Positions 46,746 through 59,746 of a DNA stretch of 64,000 bases are shown here, piece after piece. Both the position numbers and the translations under genes were made by a program. This DNA comes from Bisporella sp. PMI_857. Lineage: Eukaryota; Ascomycota; Leotiomycetes; Helotiales; Helotiaceae. The stretch's first letter is position 1; every line of letters begins with the position of its first letter. A model generated the notes under the pieces. It searched no databases. It worked only from the letters and a program-made list of their open reading frames with translations, and was not told where the DNA came from. The stretch is taken from positions 434,001 through 498,000 of the forward strand of contig JAJSPD010000024.1 of NCBI GenBank assembly GCA_021307315.1, written 5' to 3'.

Positions 46746-49700
46746 TTAGAACGTCGGCGCAACTCTGCGCTCAGGTAGCACCAAAGCTCTCAAGCTTGTC
46801 GTACTCCTATCTCTTGAATGCAGACTTCCCGCATGACTTGCCATGCTCTGTCTTGTAGACGCAGCCTGCGCTTGTATCATCCTCCTCGCGCGATCATCCA
46901 TGGGATTCGCTGGTGAAGGCGGCACAGAGCCAGGTTTCTGTCGACGGTTCATATTGCTGAAGACGGAGGAGGGTAGCGCTGGAGACTCCATGATAGGGGC
47001 AACATGCATATCTGGAGAGGGGCCGAGGAGAGGCGTCCTGGCGGGAGAATGAGGGAAGTGCGGTGCGCCAGGACTAGATGATGAGGTGTTGCTACGTGCA
47101 CGTGGTTTACGGGCGACTTCACCACTTGAAGATGAGCGGCCACGCGAATTGAACTGAAGCGAAGAGAACGCATTTAACTCCTGAGAGCCATTTGAGGAGT
47201 GACTGTTTGTCCTGCTTAGTGGAGGCGTTGGCAGCGTTCTATGCGACTGTGGAATCTGAGGAACAGGTGGTCGACTGTATGTGTTCATCAACTGCTCAAG
47301 GCTCACTCCGCCAGGCGGCAGCTTGCTCAGTCTACGGATAGAGCGCATGTTGTTGTTCAAGAACTGGGACATTCGCTTCATAGCGTGCCCATTTTCATGA
47401 GATTCATTGGCCGAAACACTGTCATTTGCAGTTGCCTGACCTCGCATCTCATGTTGCTCCGTAAGACCGAGAGCTGGACGAGACGGTGCAGGTGCTCTGT
47501 GAATATTTTTCTGTATCTGATTGATCACATGGTCAAAGTCAACCCCACCTTGCTGGGATTGATAATTGTTTGTCTTTCCCATAACTATATCCTGGGTAAG
47601 GACGGCAAATGACCCGTCGCGAATCTTGCGCCTCACAAGATTCCATCTCGTTCTGGCTGGGTTCGACTCCATCTCCGGGTGATACATTGAATGCTGGGCA
47701 AGCTTTGAATAGAATCCTTCCAATCTCACCGCCATACGCTCGAGGAGCTGAAGTAAGAAGTTGGAGATGGCTGTGATGCGTTGTTGATCTGAAGATGTTT
47801 CAAGCTCCATGATAGTATCAAAAGCATCCATACCTCGGCAAGCCTCTTCCCGAATTCCTTCTAAAAGTTCCATGTCTAGCTCAACAGACTTCTTGACATA
47901 CTCGAGGATCCCCCGCTCTTGAAATCGTGCAGCTTGACTGTCCGAGGTGAATTTCCCGATTTGAGATACTTCAGTAGAAGTGTTCATTGCATCAGTAGAA
48001 CATTTCGCCCTAGCGATTATGCCTAACACATCTGGAAGACTAGTAGAACTAGAGCTTGTGGCAGCATTGGCAAGGGTGAAGGATAGCTTTAGGTAGATCT
48101 CTTGAAGCTTGGCGCCGAATAGGGCCGAGAATCCAGTTTGAAGCAGTCGGGATTGATGGTGGTAGAACTTCCGAACACCTTTCATATCGAATAGAGATCC
48201 GTGGAAGAAAATATCGCCCGTAACAGTAGTACCCATGAACTCGTCGACCTCAAAAGCTTGCGATACTAATGTCTCGACAGATGTTCTCAAGTAATCTGCC
48301 CACAGCTCATACAACATGCTGATCTCCTCAGATTTATGAAAGTCTGGCTTCGGAGACAAGTGCCCAATAAAGTATTTGTTGAGAAGACTAGAGACCTCGG
48401 GGTTATTTGTATGGCCCAGCATATCAAAAGATTTTGAGCAATCAACTCCTGCGTTGGATTTGATAATACTCGTCCCACCAGGATGCATCGGACAGAAGTC
48501 GGTGACGTCATATACACTTCCATGTACACCAATATAGATACGGCTGTTAGGTTGGTGACCAGTGTGAAGTGATAGTTCGGAGAGGGGAATTGTTGGAATG
48601 TTGCAAGGCAATGGCTTGGGAGACATAAAAACGTCGATCATAAAGCGCCGCTCCGCAAAGGCAGTATTGAGGAGGACTTCTGCGGACTCCATGCTTGTTG
48701 TTCGCTGCTGGTAGATAGCTTTGCGGATGCCCGACATAACTGAGTCGAACACTGAAAGGGAGCCACAAACATAGAGATAGCCACCTAAGCCACCTTGCTT
48801 TTTCGACATGACAAGGTCGCACACTGTCGCGCCTTGCTCGACAATCAAAGAGTCAATATATCGAGGAGGTGTATCTTTCTCGACTAGGTCTCTCAAATAT
48901 CTGTCGTAATTGAGACCACGAGGGTCACGAGAGAAAGCGGTATAGACCTCCATTGAGCCTTCCTGAACATATTCCCGAAGCTCATGCTCATAGCAAAACT
49001 TCTCCCTCGATTGTACACCGAGAAATAGTATGTTCCGGCCTACTGACCGGCCAGCCCGTGCTTGCCAGAAACTTCGGAAAGGTGCAATACCACTACCGCC
49101 TGCGAAGTATGCACATGGCGCAGCATCGTCAATCGGTAATTGGAATTGGAGGGGTCGTGAAATACCGATGAGTAGTTCTTCATCATCTGTCATGAAGTCA
49201 TTTTGCAGCGATGGAGGTGGGTTCAAGAAGCCACTACTCACGCCATAGCGAAGAGTGGTTGCACCACCAGCTAGAGCTTTACAGATGTCAAATTCAGACC
49301 TGGCCACGGTCAACTCGACTGTGCTTGGCAAAATATCCTCAGGGAAGTTTGATATGCTGTACGTCCGAGGCACTTCGACTGCCACGAGCTCAGCCAGCCA
49401 GGCAAGATTTCCAGCGAGATCGAATGCTTGGTCCCAAATATGAGGCTGAGTGTCCATCACCGCGGCTTGGAGAAGATCACCTAACGAGGCTTTCACTGGC
49501 CACTCAGTTGTTGCCAGTACTTGCAGAAGAGTGTTGGATGAAGCACGGAGCATAGCATGGAGCCTCATGACCAAGTCCTGAGTGAGCGGTGCAAGGTGCC
49601 CCCTACGTAAGATATCCTTGACAGTCAATTGTGGTGTGGACGTCTTGGACACAGAACCCATATGCTCTGCAAACCTCATCCAAGTCTTGTCCAGTGATAC

Positions 49701-51503
49701 ATTTTCTTCGAGCATCGTATCTAGGCCAAGTGCAGTGGCTACCTTAGCGCATTCCGTCCAGCTATTGAGAGGCATGATTGCAAGCCGGTCGCCAGGCTGA
49801 AAAGTAATGCCAGTGTCTTGAATATCGAGCATGACTTTGGCGGTTGCTCGATCAGCGTCGTTGTCGACATAAGATCTGTTCAGTACCCTGGATTTGAAAC
49901 GGCATTCGGCAAAAGATCCACGCATCTCATGCGGTTCAACTTGAAGCGTACCACGGAATGGTTCAAGTCTCTCCTTCATTGAGTCTGCGAACTCTTGATG
50001 GGTCTTCTCCCAGGGCCGCGCAGAAGGCGCACCAGCTCCGGAGCCACCATTTGTTTCAGATCTGCCGGTCTTACCAGCAACTTCAAGCATGCCAAAGACC
50101 TTGTATCGGTGAGTGCCCATGAATCCACGTTCGCCTGTATATGCTTCAACAATGCCATCCAGTGCGCCTTGAAGTCGTTGATCACCTGACTGGGCGACAT
50201 ATTCAGGAATTTGATAATGATATTCAATGGCAGCTATAAAAGCTCTCCAATCTGCAAGATTTTTAGCGTTCACGCCACGATTAGATACAACATCTGTTGA
50301 AATGACTCACTTGACGGCAACCATGCCCTGAGATGAACCCCTTCCACGCCAAGAAATGAATCATACTTCTTGCGACCCAAGAAAGCATCCATCACCAAAT
50401 AAGGAGGGAATTGCAGACCTGAGGTAGCAGGGCAACGCGGGGAAAGAGGAGCAGAGAATTTGGCCCAGCGAACCCACTCTGATGGAGCAACGTAGTTCTC
50501 TCCGGATCCTGGGTTGAGAGAGATTGTGTGGAATGCATTGGGCATGCGCTCAAGAATTTCTTTTAGTCGAATGAGTTCGCGCAGCAATCCATCATTATTC
50601 CTGCTCATAACATACTCCTGACAACTTGCAATTGCATCAACACCATGTTGAAATGAAGCTGCAACATGTAAGCTAGAATTCACAGAATGATGCAACCCAC
50701 TCACCAGAGGTGTCCGCACAACCTTTCAGAAATGCCTTTTCTGATCGATCACCAAACATTGGCCACCTCAAATCCATGTTGTCAAAACGGCCGATGTACG
50801 GATGAATCGAGGTAGGATCTCTGAGTTTGGCATTGAATGAAGATTGATCATAGAAGCTGAGATGTGGGATCTGTCGACCTAGTCGTTTTGAAATTTGATA
50901 GAATGGAAGGCCGATTGTTTTTGGAATGCCTTTCACTTCATCACCCAATTCATCGCTCATTTCTACGTATGATCCGATTGGTCGAGCGCTGACGTTCACT
51001 CCTTCACTGCCGTTGTGCTTGTCCTCATACTTGTATATTGAGCAAAGACACCCAAGAGTGACTAGCGCCGCCCACAGCGCTGCGTCCGGAATGACGTCCT
51101 CTGTCCCTTCGACTAGGGGCAGAGCCGCTACCGACTCTCGAACTCTACCTCTCGCCACACAACCGGGCATGCGTTCGCATAGATCTGACCAGACTCTTCC
51201 AGGTGAGCGAGCCAACGCACCCGGGGCAGCCTCGTAATCTGGCGGACAGAAACCATGTTCAACGCTGAGATACCCATCTCGCCAACCAGTCCGAGGTCCA
51301 ATCTCTTCTGCTCTGATGATCACTTGCCGAGCAGGTGCACCTAGTGCCACAGCAAGTAAATCTTGCTCGTTCACATTCAAAGCATCTAGAGCTTTGGTTC
51401 CTTTAGTTACCTGTATCTCCTTGATTGTTGACATGGGTGGGACGCTAGCATATAACATTTCATTGATTGCTGTTCGTTCCCTTGATATAGTTAGTATGGT
51501 CAT
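46746..51503 (-). CDS. fusion protein: indoleamine-2,3-dioxygenase-like haem domain + FAD/NAD(P)H reductase + cytochrome b5, 1550 aa
   Basis: Exons 51503-50705, 50658-50311 and 50251-46746 join in phase to 1550 aa. Residues 1 to about 460 follow the IDO pattern: MDAFLG...FLGVEGVHLRAWLPSNWRAFI, then LQGALDGIVEAYTGERGFMGTHRYKVF, with His430 aligning to the proximal haem ligand, then a Gly-rich GKTGRSETNGG in place of the GTGGT loop. From about 480 there is a CPR-type FAD domain (FQPGDRLAIMPLN; RTYS at 678-681). An NAD(P)H domain follows (AGGSGIAPFRSF at 766-777; YVCGS at 876-880). A cytochrome b5 domain has HPGG (972-975) and the second haem His996 (LGHTNNPEV). The last 500 residues are helical, then Ser/Pro-rich. 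Separate IDO needs cytochrome b5 and CPR as reductants in animal cells, so the fusion looks self-sufficient. The substrate is not known; the haem domain is divergent. Confidence 0.85.
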
Positions 51504-54475
51504 ACACTACAGACATTAGAAAACAAGACCTTTGGCGCAAGTATTGCCCTGGATCTACTCCGAATGGTATCTATGCTGGTCAGTGACAATTCCAAGAACT
51601 AATGAGGGATAAAATACATCAAAAGCTGCATGTAGGTCCCCATGCTGGGTCATTCCAAGGAAATTGCATCCCCTTGGGCCAACTTGACTTCCTTTATTAC
51701 TCATTGGGCATCCTCCACTTCCTCGAACAGAGCCTGCCACTGGACAAGATCGTTCAGACATTGTATTATATTCCTCCTGGGTGATAGTTTATAAATACTA
51801 GGCGTAAAAATGCCACCGGGGCCAGAATGAAAGAGGCCGTCGAGGCTATCTTCAGTTCGAAAGGAAATGAAATAAGCACTGTGGCCAAGTTGATATCAAC
51901 GATAGATCAGGTGCAAACACCTCGAAGGAGATGAAAGTGTTGTTCGAGCAGAACCTGGGTAACTTGTATTTCTACCTTCACAGCAGAACACCAATCATAC
52001 CAGGAGAAACATAACCAACTATAATTAGTTGACTTGGCTGGAACTTAACGGACCACTTTAACGGAGATGATCACAGTGCATCACCCCTGGCGCCTCGCTT
52101 CCTTCACCTGTCAAAACATAAAGGTGGATTAAACGGGCCTTCCTCGATTCGACCAGAAGATGAGCGGCCACGCACTGTTGTGGCATAGTTAGGGATAATA
52201 TTTCTACCGCTAGCATTTATTCGCCGCCACCGGGATGTGGGTGTGATTGCGGGGAAGCTTTTATGTGAAGTTGAGAGCCACATATATATTCAATGATTAT
52301 GCGCTCAGTGACAACATCTACATTGAATGACCGCCATTCTTATCTTTTTAATTGAAAGAGAATATGAAGTTTGATCAAGTGCAGCTCCTAACGATCAATG
52401 GCCACATGACTCATCAGGCTGAAAATTCGCTGCTTTCGTCGGTAATTCCGTGGAATAGAGGTAGGTCTGAGGCTCAAGTCAGGCTGGCATTAGTTGTGGG
52501 GAGCGTGTCCGCCGAGCCTCATGCTGCACTTGAGGTCTGAAGTCCATATGAGACACCGCCGGCACTCATCCCGGAAACGGTCCTGAGTGGTCTTGGCGGA
52601 GAGTTCAGGGCAATCTTGGCGGTTTTGAAACGGCTTAGTCGTCAGTGGAAACGCGAGGCGGACAGCGGAAAGCCTGCAATAAAATGCATGGGGCGTGTAT
52701 TGAACAGTCGAGCACTACGCTGTGCGCGAATCAGGAATTGAGATGGTCCTACTGTGGCGCACTGATTCTACAGTTGAAGCATTTGCTGGATACTTTGCCC
52801 AGCCGCCTAGACCATCCAATATTTCCTCACTACATCAACATTAGACAGCTTGGCAGAGGTGTACGTAACCCCCGGCGATGTTTTGTAAGAAACTTGCAAA
52901 AGCCAAGATTCTCATAACAAAGAGCCCCTTTCCATCAGTCGATTTGTCCTTTCGATTGTGATCTTTTTTGCTGCTTCGGGAGATTGAACATCTTTTGACT
53001 TGTTAGGAGGCCGATACTGCTAAATGCGACATTGCAGGGTACAATAGATGTTTACTATGTAAAGGACTCATTGTAGAGTGTGCGGACGCGTCGTCGGCTA
53101 GACAAATGTGAAGTTGAGGAGATGAAGCCAAGAGATGAATGTTGTTGAAAGCTGCAAATTCTTTAGTGCAGTTTGCACCCACCACTCGGAATGAGCCGCC
53201 ACCAATCCCTTAGTTTCACAAGATCGAAGGAATCGATTCTTCAGAACGGTGCACAGGATCGCCTCATGATGCAAAAAAAGAAATCTTTGAACTTTGAAAC
53301 AATGATCGAGATCTATACAACCAGAAAATGAACTTGTAGTAGCCCAATGCTCTCTTGTGGACCAACCTCTTTTCACTTTGATGTTTTAGTCCCAACACAA
53401 TAGCCAGGTAGTTTGATCTACGTCTCAGGCATTTCTTTTCTTAAAGAAAACTGTGGGGGAAGATATTGAGCCAGAAATATGCATAAATGATAGACCCAAG
53501 GCCTACAAGCACATCATCTCTCAGATGGCGACCACAATTATTATTCTCAAATATGGCGTCGAGAAATTTGACCCTCATTAATACTGTATAGCGTTGATCG
53601 AGATGGAGCTCTTAGGAAGCTAATTTTTGCTCGAGTAGTCAATTAGTACATAGCCACCAATGTACCAGCTCCACAGCAGGTTATAACACAGGATGATGGA
53701 ATCATACTCATAGTAACAATGAATTTTGTCTCTAGGCACGAACTACACTATTTTCCCTCACCTTTTTTTGCTGGCATACAAAGTCCATGTCCATCGCTCA
53801 TACCCAATGGCGCCATCACTTCTACCTATGCTGTTATGTTTCCACCTCTAAATTTATCCTACTCATCAATGCATTCGTCGTCTCAACTTGAGACTTCTTG
53901 CCTGCAACGTGCTGAACCGAGAACCAAGTCATGAAACGGGACGAATCTCTGGGCTCGGCACCTGCTCGTTGGGTCGTTTATTCGAGGCCCGAGCATTGTC
54001 GGTGGTGATTGGTTCCATATCGGACGATCGTGGTCGGCCTTGAAAAGTTGTTGGCTATCTTCCCAGAGTTATCACAATGTGATGTTATTACTAGGTTTTC
54101 GTTTCACATGGGAAATCTAGCCATAAGATCGGCTCATTTAACACACAACATGATGTTGCAAATCAGCGTCATTTTCGTGCGATTGGATAGCCGCCTGAGC
54201 AATGTTCTTGAGACGGAAGATGAGTCCTGTTTCTAGAAGAGAAATGAGGTGAACCATTCTTGAGCAGGCGAGTATGATTGCCATAGTGTTAGACATTATT
54301 AATATTCGAGCTGTTACCAATGCTGAGATCCTGTGTTAAGGTGCTCAACAAGAAATAAGCCAATGGCTAAGCCTGTAAGTGTGTCCTTCATATGAACCCT
54401 ATGAATATAAACAAACAACACCACAGACGCTAGCCGGCCACAGCGTCGATGAACAGCATCTATTCATAGCACCTT
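51504..54475. other. gene-poor 3 kb region
   Basis: The first part is the promoter of the fusion gene. Short ORFs at 51555-51761, 52352-52540, 52645-52917, 53098-53376 and 53719-53934 show no domain or convincing start. Nothing further was recognised. Confidence 0.45.
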
Positions 54476-55728
54476 CTAGGAGTTAGGTTGATGCTGTTGT
54501 AACTGGGATGTCTCAGACCTCAAGGTGTCGAAGTTCATTGGCCGCGAGAGCGCACCTGTACCCCAGCGAACATCTGGCAGGTTTTCAGCATGATCTAACC
54601 ATTGCTCACCCGACTCATTATCTCCGACGACAAAACACATATTAGCCATCTCCAACATGCTCGGCCCGAACTTGTCAGCCGCTGCAACTTGAAACCACTC
54701 CCTCGCCATGCCGAAATCCCTGAATTTCTTTGGCGCCCCTGGCCGACTTTTCACTTCAATTAACTCTAATATACCAAGGGAGTGCCAAGAAGCAATTAGT
54801 CCATGTTGTGCAGCTTTCGAAAGACGTAACCTTCGAATAGTGGCATCATTGGATCCCAATATACCAAGTTGATGGTATGCTCTGGGGTCATTGTAATCGA
54901 GCGCAGATTTCTGATAGCAATCAATGGCCCTCGATTTATCCTTCAAGGTCAAGTATATCTCCCCCATGGTGTAAAATGCCTCGCCTGCTGTTTCCGGCGG
55001 GACGGAATCAAGGTCGCTGCTTGTTACGGCACGTAGTATCTTCAACGCTTCCTGCACTTTGTTCTGGCTTAACAATACGCTCCCTAGCACGATGGCAGCC
55101 CTGGAATCACCACTTCCAGCAAGCCTTCCAAGTTCTTGTATCGGACCACGCATCTCAGCGGTTTGTATAGCTTTACTCCTCAGGGCGATTTCCACCAGCT
55201 GGTAAGTCGTCGAAGTATCACCCAATCTGTAGGCCGAAAACATGAGATCTCTTGCCAAACGTTTTTGTGTAGGCGTAGAGAGTTTGTCGGACAGGATTAC
55301 TAGTGCTAGAGAGCTTAGGACGCGAGGTTTTATGCCAAATTCTGGAAATGATTAGCTTTAACAACCTCAACATGCCATACGGACATACCATCACACAGAT
55401 TTCTCTCCCATCCTGACACATTCGCTTTGGCACATACTTGGTATCGCCGAAGTAAACCTCGTTGCAATTCGGCGTTTATGGGCAACCATTCTTTGAACGC
55501 ATTCATACAGGCATTAGGAGAAGGGAGATTTTCATCCAGATTTTCAGATGATGTCTGAGACGCTGGGAGGGGCGGTTGAATGGGTTTGTGGCCTCGATTA
55601 AGTCTCTTTACACGCGGTGAAATGGCCGGTTTTGTTTTCGCCCTCACTGTTGACGCAGAATGAAAGCATCTGTAGACATCCACGCGGCATCGTATTTCCA
55701 CGAAAGGTTTGAGTCGTATCGTTGCCAT
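54476..55728 (-). CDS. mitochondrial TPR/Sel1-like repeat protein, 401 aa
   Basis: Exons 55728-55389 and 55341-54476, joined by a GTATGT...TTCCAG intron with an AGCTAAT branch site. ATG 55728 was chosen because it gives an amphipathic basic presequence (MATIRLKPFVEIRCRVDVYRCFHSAS). An in-frame Met 20 codons upstream is less likely. The C-terminal two thirds are helical repeats of about 35 residues with Sel1/TPR hallmarks (AAIVLGSVLLSQNKVQEALKIL; AGEAFYTMGEIYLTLKDKSRAIDCYQKSA; PSMLEMANMCFVVGDNESGEQWLDHA). It is probably a matrix scaffold or assembly factor. No specific ortholog is recognised. Confidence 0.7.
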
Positions 55729-56146
55729 GGCAGAATTGTATCGCTCAATTTTTTGCGAAACCGTAACAATTTGCAGGGTTGGCAGCACCTAGAAGGCGGG
55801 CAAGTGTTGTTTTGAAGCACTGATGTAATTATCAACATGCGTTGAACAAACAAATGGTAAGGTTCAATTGGCCCGATGCCAAGCCGGCTCGGGAAATTTG
55901 TCCCGACCCTAACACAAAACACAAATTAATCTAAATGATATACAAAATGTCTCCTCATTTAACTCATTACAATGGAAGTGTGGAAAGAGTTTGACAATGA
56001 AACTCCCAAGGGGTTTTTGTATTAATTCTGCCAAATCCCGCCTATCAATGCTCCGCTAAATTATTTCGCTCATCATGGCGAATTCTGTGTTGCTTCATCA
56101 GTGTATATGTGCAGGTGCAATACAGCCCATTGCCGTGTTATTATCA
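55729..56146. other. intergenic
   Basis: Upstream of the TPR gene. No supported gene. Confidence 0.45.
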
Positions 56147-57140
56147 TTAGTCCTTCGCTGGAGTATGGCAACCACCCCTAAGTTCCCTCTCTGCTGCTCC
56201 TGGTGGATCCTTAGGAATAATAATTTCCTGAAGCTCTCCACCATACCATTGGCCGTGAATTGTCTGAACATTTTGAACCACATTGAAATGTCTCATCGTC
56301 TTACCTTTATGCACACCTCCTTCAATGAGCACATTCTGTTCCTGTGGGTCATACCATATCAACTGAATGTTGTGAAGGTCCCCTGTAACTACTTGAACAT
56401 CTGATAATATCTGTAGTCAGTTCCCATTTCTCTCCACGAAAGTCCTCCATACTTGTACGTGTGCATAAGGCAAGTAGGCTGGCTCTGTTGAGATATATCT
56501 GCTGAGCCCTTTTTATTGAATAGTTGATCATAGCTCACTCCATTAGCTACAATTTTCGGTAAGTCGTCGTTGAAAAATTGAATGTTAGAGTACTCGTCCT
56601 TATAGTCCGCTAGACATGACTTGACGCTAAAGTTGCAAAATTGTCTGCCTATCACCTAGTAACCTTTATAAGTGACATGATAATCGAAGAACAGATAATG
56701 TTGGTTGTGATTCTGAAGTGCCTTTGTCCTGTTTAGTGCCTCTATTCCCATAGCTAAGCTTTCTTCGCAATTTTGAGATCGGAACATCTCAACTACCATG
56801 CATGGCCTCTTGTGACAGTCTCTGCTGCGTTCTGTATTCGCCTTTCAGTATCACTCAAAGGCAGCTCTGTACTTTTCACAAGTACTTACGATAGCCTAGT
56901 TGCTTCCTAAGACTATTCGGGCAATATAGCATGCCGTGGAATACTTTACGGATAAGTTCCGTATTTCGACTGATAGTGAAAGGGAAAGTAAGGTGAGTTC
57001 CACAAGTGTTCTTGAAATTGAAATTTTGAGAATGGAAAGTAGCCAAGATAGCGAAACTCTGCAAGTCCTCGATATACTTCTGAGTGAGAGTTGTGGAACA
57101 GAGGAAGGCATCCTGCAGAGAACCCAGCCTATACAAACAT
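56147..57140 (-). pseudogene. protein-coding remnant of unknown family
   Basis: Several minus-strand segments look protein-like but lie in different frames: a 5' part (LQDAFLCSTTLTQKYIEDL...FPFTISRNTELIRKVFHGML), LPLSDTERRIQNAAETVTRG, MVVEMFRSQNCEESLAMGIE, YLFFDYHVTYKGY, FCNFSVKSCLADYKDEYSN, and finally VVTGDLHNIQLIWYDPQEQ...GQWYGGELQEI to a stop at 56147. Some joints have possible splice signals (for example GTACAAG...CTACAG near 56400-56460), but phases do not agree at that joint. It may be a broken gene or a multi-exon gene whose structure I could not solve. The family was not recognised. Confidence 0.4.
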
Positions 57141-58064
57141 CTTCATCTGCCCTTTGCTGCTTCCCTCCTCAACGTTGTTGCACTGGTCATGACTCCTAAA
57201 TAAGGCTTGCTGCTCCTCTGGATTATTTCTTGACTCCTGCCTAGTGCCCACCTCCACTAGACTCGTGTTTCCATAAGATCAATTGGGATAAATTCTTGTG
57301 AGCGAACCATGGCCGTCAGAGAGCAATCGACAGAACGATGATATCGATACCATTACCTTGGATCTTCATATTAGACTAAGACAGTCCGTCCGCCTCGTAT
57401 ATTGAGAAAGTAATCAGGAGAAAGAACGAATAAATAGGAACAATACTAAAGTTATATAGAAATAGTAGCATCCTGAGCCTAGAATTTTTCGCCTTTGAAG
57501 AAACGAACAAAGAATACAGACTTAGCCAGACGGCCGAACAATGTATGTATCTTTGATGAATGAGGACCATCATACACCAAATATATTGAATGCATGATCT
57601 CAAACCCGAGATACTATAAATGCCACTTGTAGCAAGCGTCATGCACCTCTATCGAAGCTGATGAAACATTGAGATGGTTCAGGTGCTTGCCTAAAATATA
57701 AAAAGCAAAGTCGGAAATATTGAAAGAGTCCTCACCCATCAGGCGCGGAAAGGCCGATGGAGTTGAGTGCCTTGTGTTCTGTCTTATGGCTGCAGTCTCA
57801 GGCTGCCCATGTATCAATTGTTGTGATATATGATACATCAAGGAAGGCCGCGAACACTGCGATCACGGTACAGTAAGCTGTACAAAGACATTTGATGTCC
57901 AGTCTGCCAAGGAAAAGAAGAAAGAGCCGAGTTTGAAGGGAAGGGCTCCACACTTTATCGGGGCATCAAAGCGGTGAGCCATTTTTCTGCCCAGTAAAAG
58001 TTGCAGAAAAATTACCGTTGTGAGGCATTTTGGAACAAGGCATGATGCAAATGTATAGCCTTCC
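57141..58064. other. intergenic
   Basis: Short ORFs only. The 3' part is the promoter of the nucleolar-protein gene that starts at 58065. Confidence 0.45.
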
Positions 58065-59746
58065 ATGCTTTCCAAGTTCTTCAATTCTGCCCGAAATCTG
58101 CTGAGCTATACACCTGAATCCGAGTTAATCACACAGTCAATCAGTTCGAACCTCAGAGACAAGGCCATGGTAACAACCAGAGGTCAGGCAGTAGCCAGCG
58201 CGGAGAAGGAGTCTTTGCCTTTAGAGATTCTTAAAAGCACAAGCAGCTCGCAACCATATCTCGGGGTGCAGGTTGTCTCGGAAGCATCAGAGAGAAAAGA
58301 GACGCTGCCGGTTCGCGCCAAGGATGAGGAACATTCAACAAACCATACGACAGTAAAGGTGGTGATTCCAGTCGGTCGTGTGCTGGCGCTAAACGCAGCA
58401 CAGGTTGAGGGACCTGGGTCGCAGGCAAAAGAGATTATAGAAATTGAAGATAGCCAAGCATCAGAAGCCGATGGTGAGGAGGAAGTGCTGGAATCAATCG
58501 AGGCAGCCAATAAACCAGATATTGAAGAGGACGCAGATGATGAAGCAGCAGAAGAATCAAAAGAAAGAAAGATCAACAAGATACAAAACGAACCACCACA
58601 GGTACGCCGGGCTACTAGGAAAAAGGAAACGGCGAAAGTTTTTAGCTCATCGAAAGCCTCCGATATACAAAAGGTTGTGGAGGTTGAAGCACAAAAAGCG
58701 AAGGTCCCCAAGCCAATTAAAAAAGAATCGAAGCAAGATATTGTCGAGATTTCGGATGATTCGCGGAATAGCGACGATGTTGCTCGTCAGCCCAAGGCTC
58801 CTCTTGATGTTGTGGGCGAATCGTCAGGCATACAAGAAATACTTCAGATAGAGGATGTTTCGCAGAAGAGTCCTCCTAAAAAATTTCTAGCCAAGAGCGG
58901 GAAGAGAGGCTCTACAGCTCAATATACACCTTCCAAATCACGATTCCAACCAAGTACATCGCCAGCAACTCTTGCAGTGCCTACACCCGTGACATCCAAG
59001 CACAAGCGTTTCGGTAGTGAGGATCCAGAACCTGCGATATTCTCTGCAGTACCAGAACCCATCACGATAGATGAAGAAGAGGATTCGGGCGATGATGATG
59101 ACGCACCAGAAGAGTTCGGCAAAGAAGACGCCTCAAAAGCCCTTAAAGCGCAAGAGCGAGATGCTGCAAAGGCTATCAAAGAGTAAGTCCCGGCAATCTC
59201 ATGCATTGCCTATCTTCTATATCCATGAGCAGGAGACTAACGCTCTACAGGCAGCAGGCAGAGCTCAAATCCAAACGCCGAGACCGCGAAGCTGCTTTAC
59301 AAAAACAAGCATCGGCCTCAAACAAACGTAAAAGAGACCGCCACACTACCGCCCCATCAAGCTCTAAAAAACCGCGCCTTTCACCCTCCGAAGATGCGAT
59401 GGACCTCAGTGAGACGACATCCACGACCCTGAAGCCCACACACGTCACACGCGCCGAGATACCCGAATTTTTGCCAGAGGAATATCTCGAAGAGGACTCT
59501 GATAACGATATCCCTATCGTAGAAAAAGAGTTACTGGTTCAGAGGAAGAAGAAATTTAACCACAGAGACCTTTTGGGGGAGAAGCTGAAGGATAGGAGGA
59601 GGGGAGGGACGATATATAGGGTATCTCAGGCGGCGAGCGTGAAGTTAGCGCCGAAGGCGAATCTACAGGCCAAAGACAACTTAGCCCGGATGATGAAGGG
59701 TGGGAACAGGAAACCTTCCTCGGGTAGCTTCTTTAAGAAGAGGTGA
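58065..59746 (+). CDS. U3 snoRNA-associated protein (Utp16/Bud21-like), nucleolar, 537 aa
   Basis: Exons 58065-59182 and 59251-59746, intron GTAAGT...CTACAG, in phase. The protein is mostly disordered and rich in Glu, Lys and Ser. It has SUMO-interaction-like acidic patches (KEIIEIEDS, QDIVEISDDS, EPITIDEEEDSGDDDD). The conserved part starts at DDAPEEFGKEDASKALKAQERDAAKAIKEQ and runs on through basic helical segments to AEIPEFLPEEYLEED and the Lys/Arg-rich end. This fits the U3_snoRNA_assoc family of small-subunit processome factors. A second ATG at 58167 (MVTTRGQ, better Kozak context) may be the real start, which would shorten the protein by 34 residues. Confidence 0.68.

Noticed and set aside
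58184..58711. 175-codon minus-strand Ser-rich ORF
   Set aside because: Antisense shadow of the Glu/Lys-rich Utp16-like gene.
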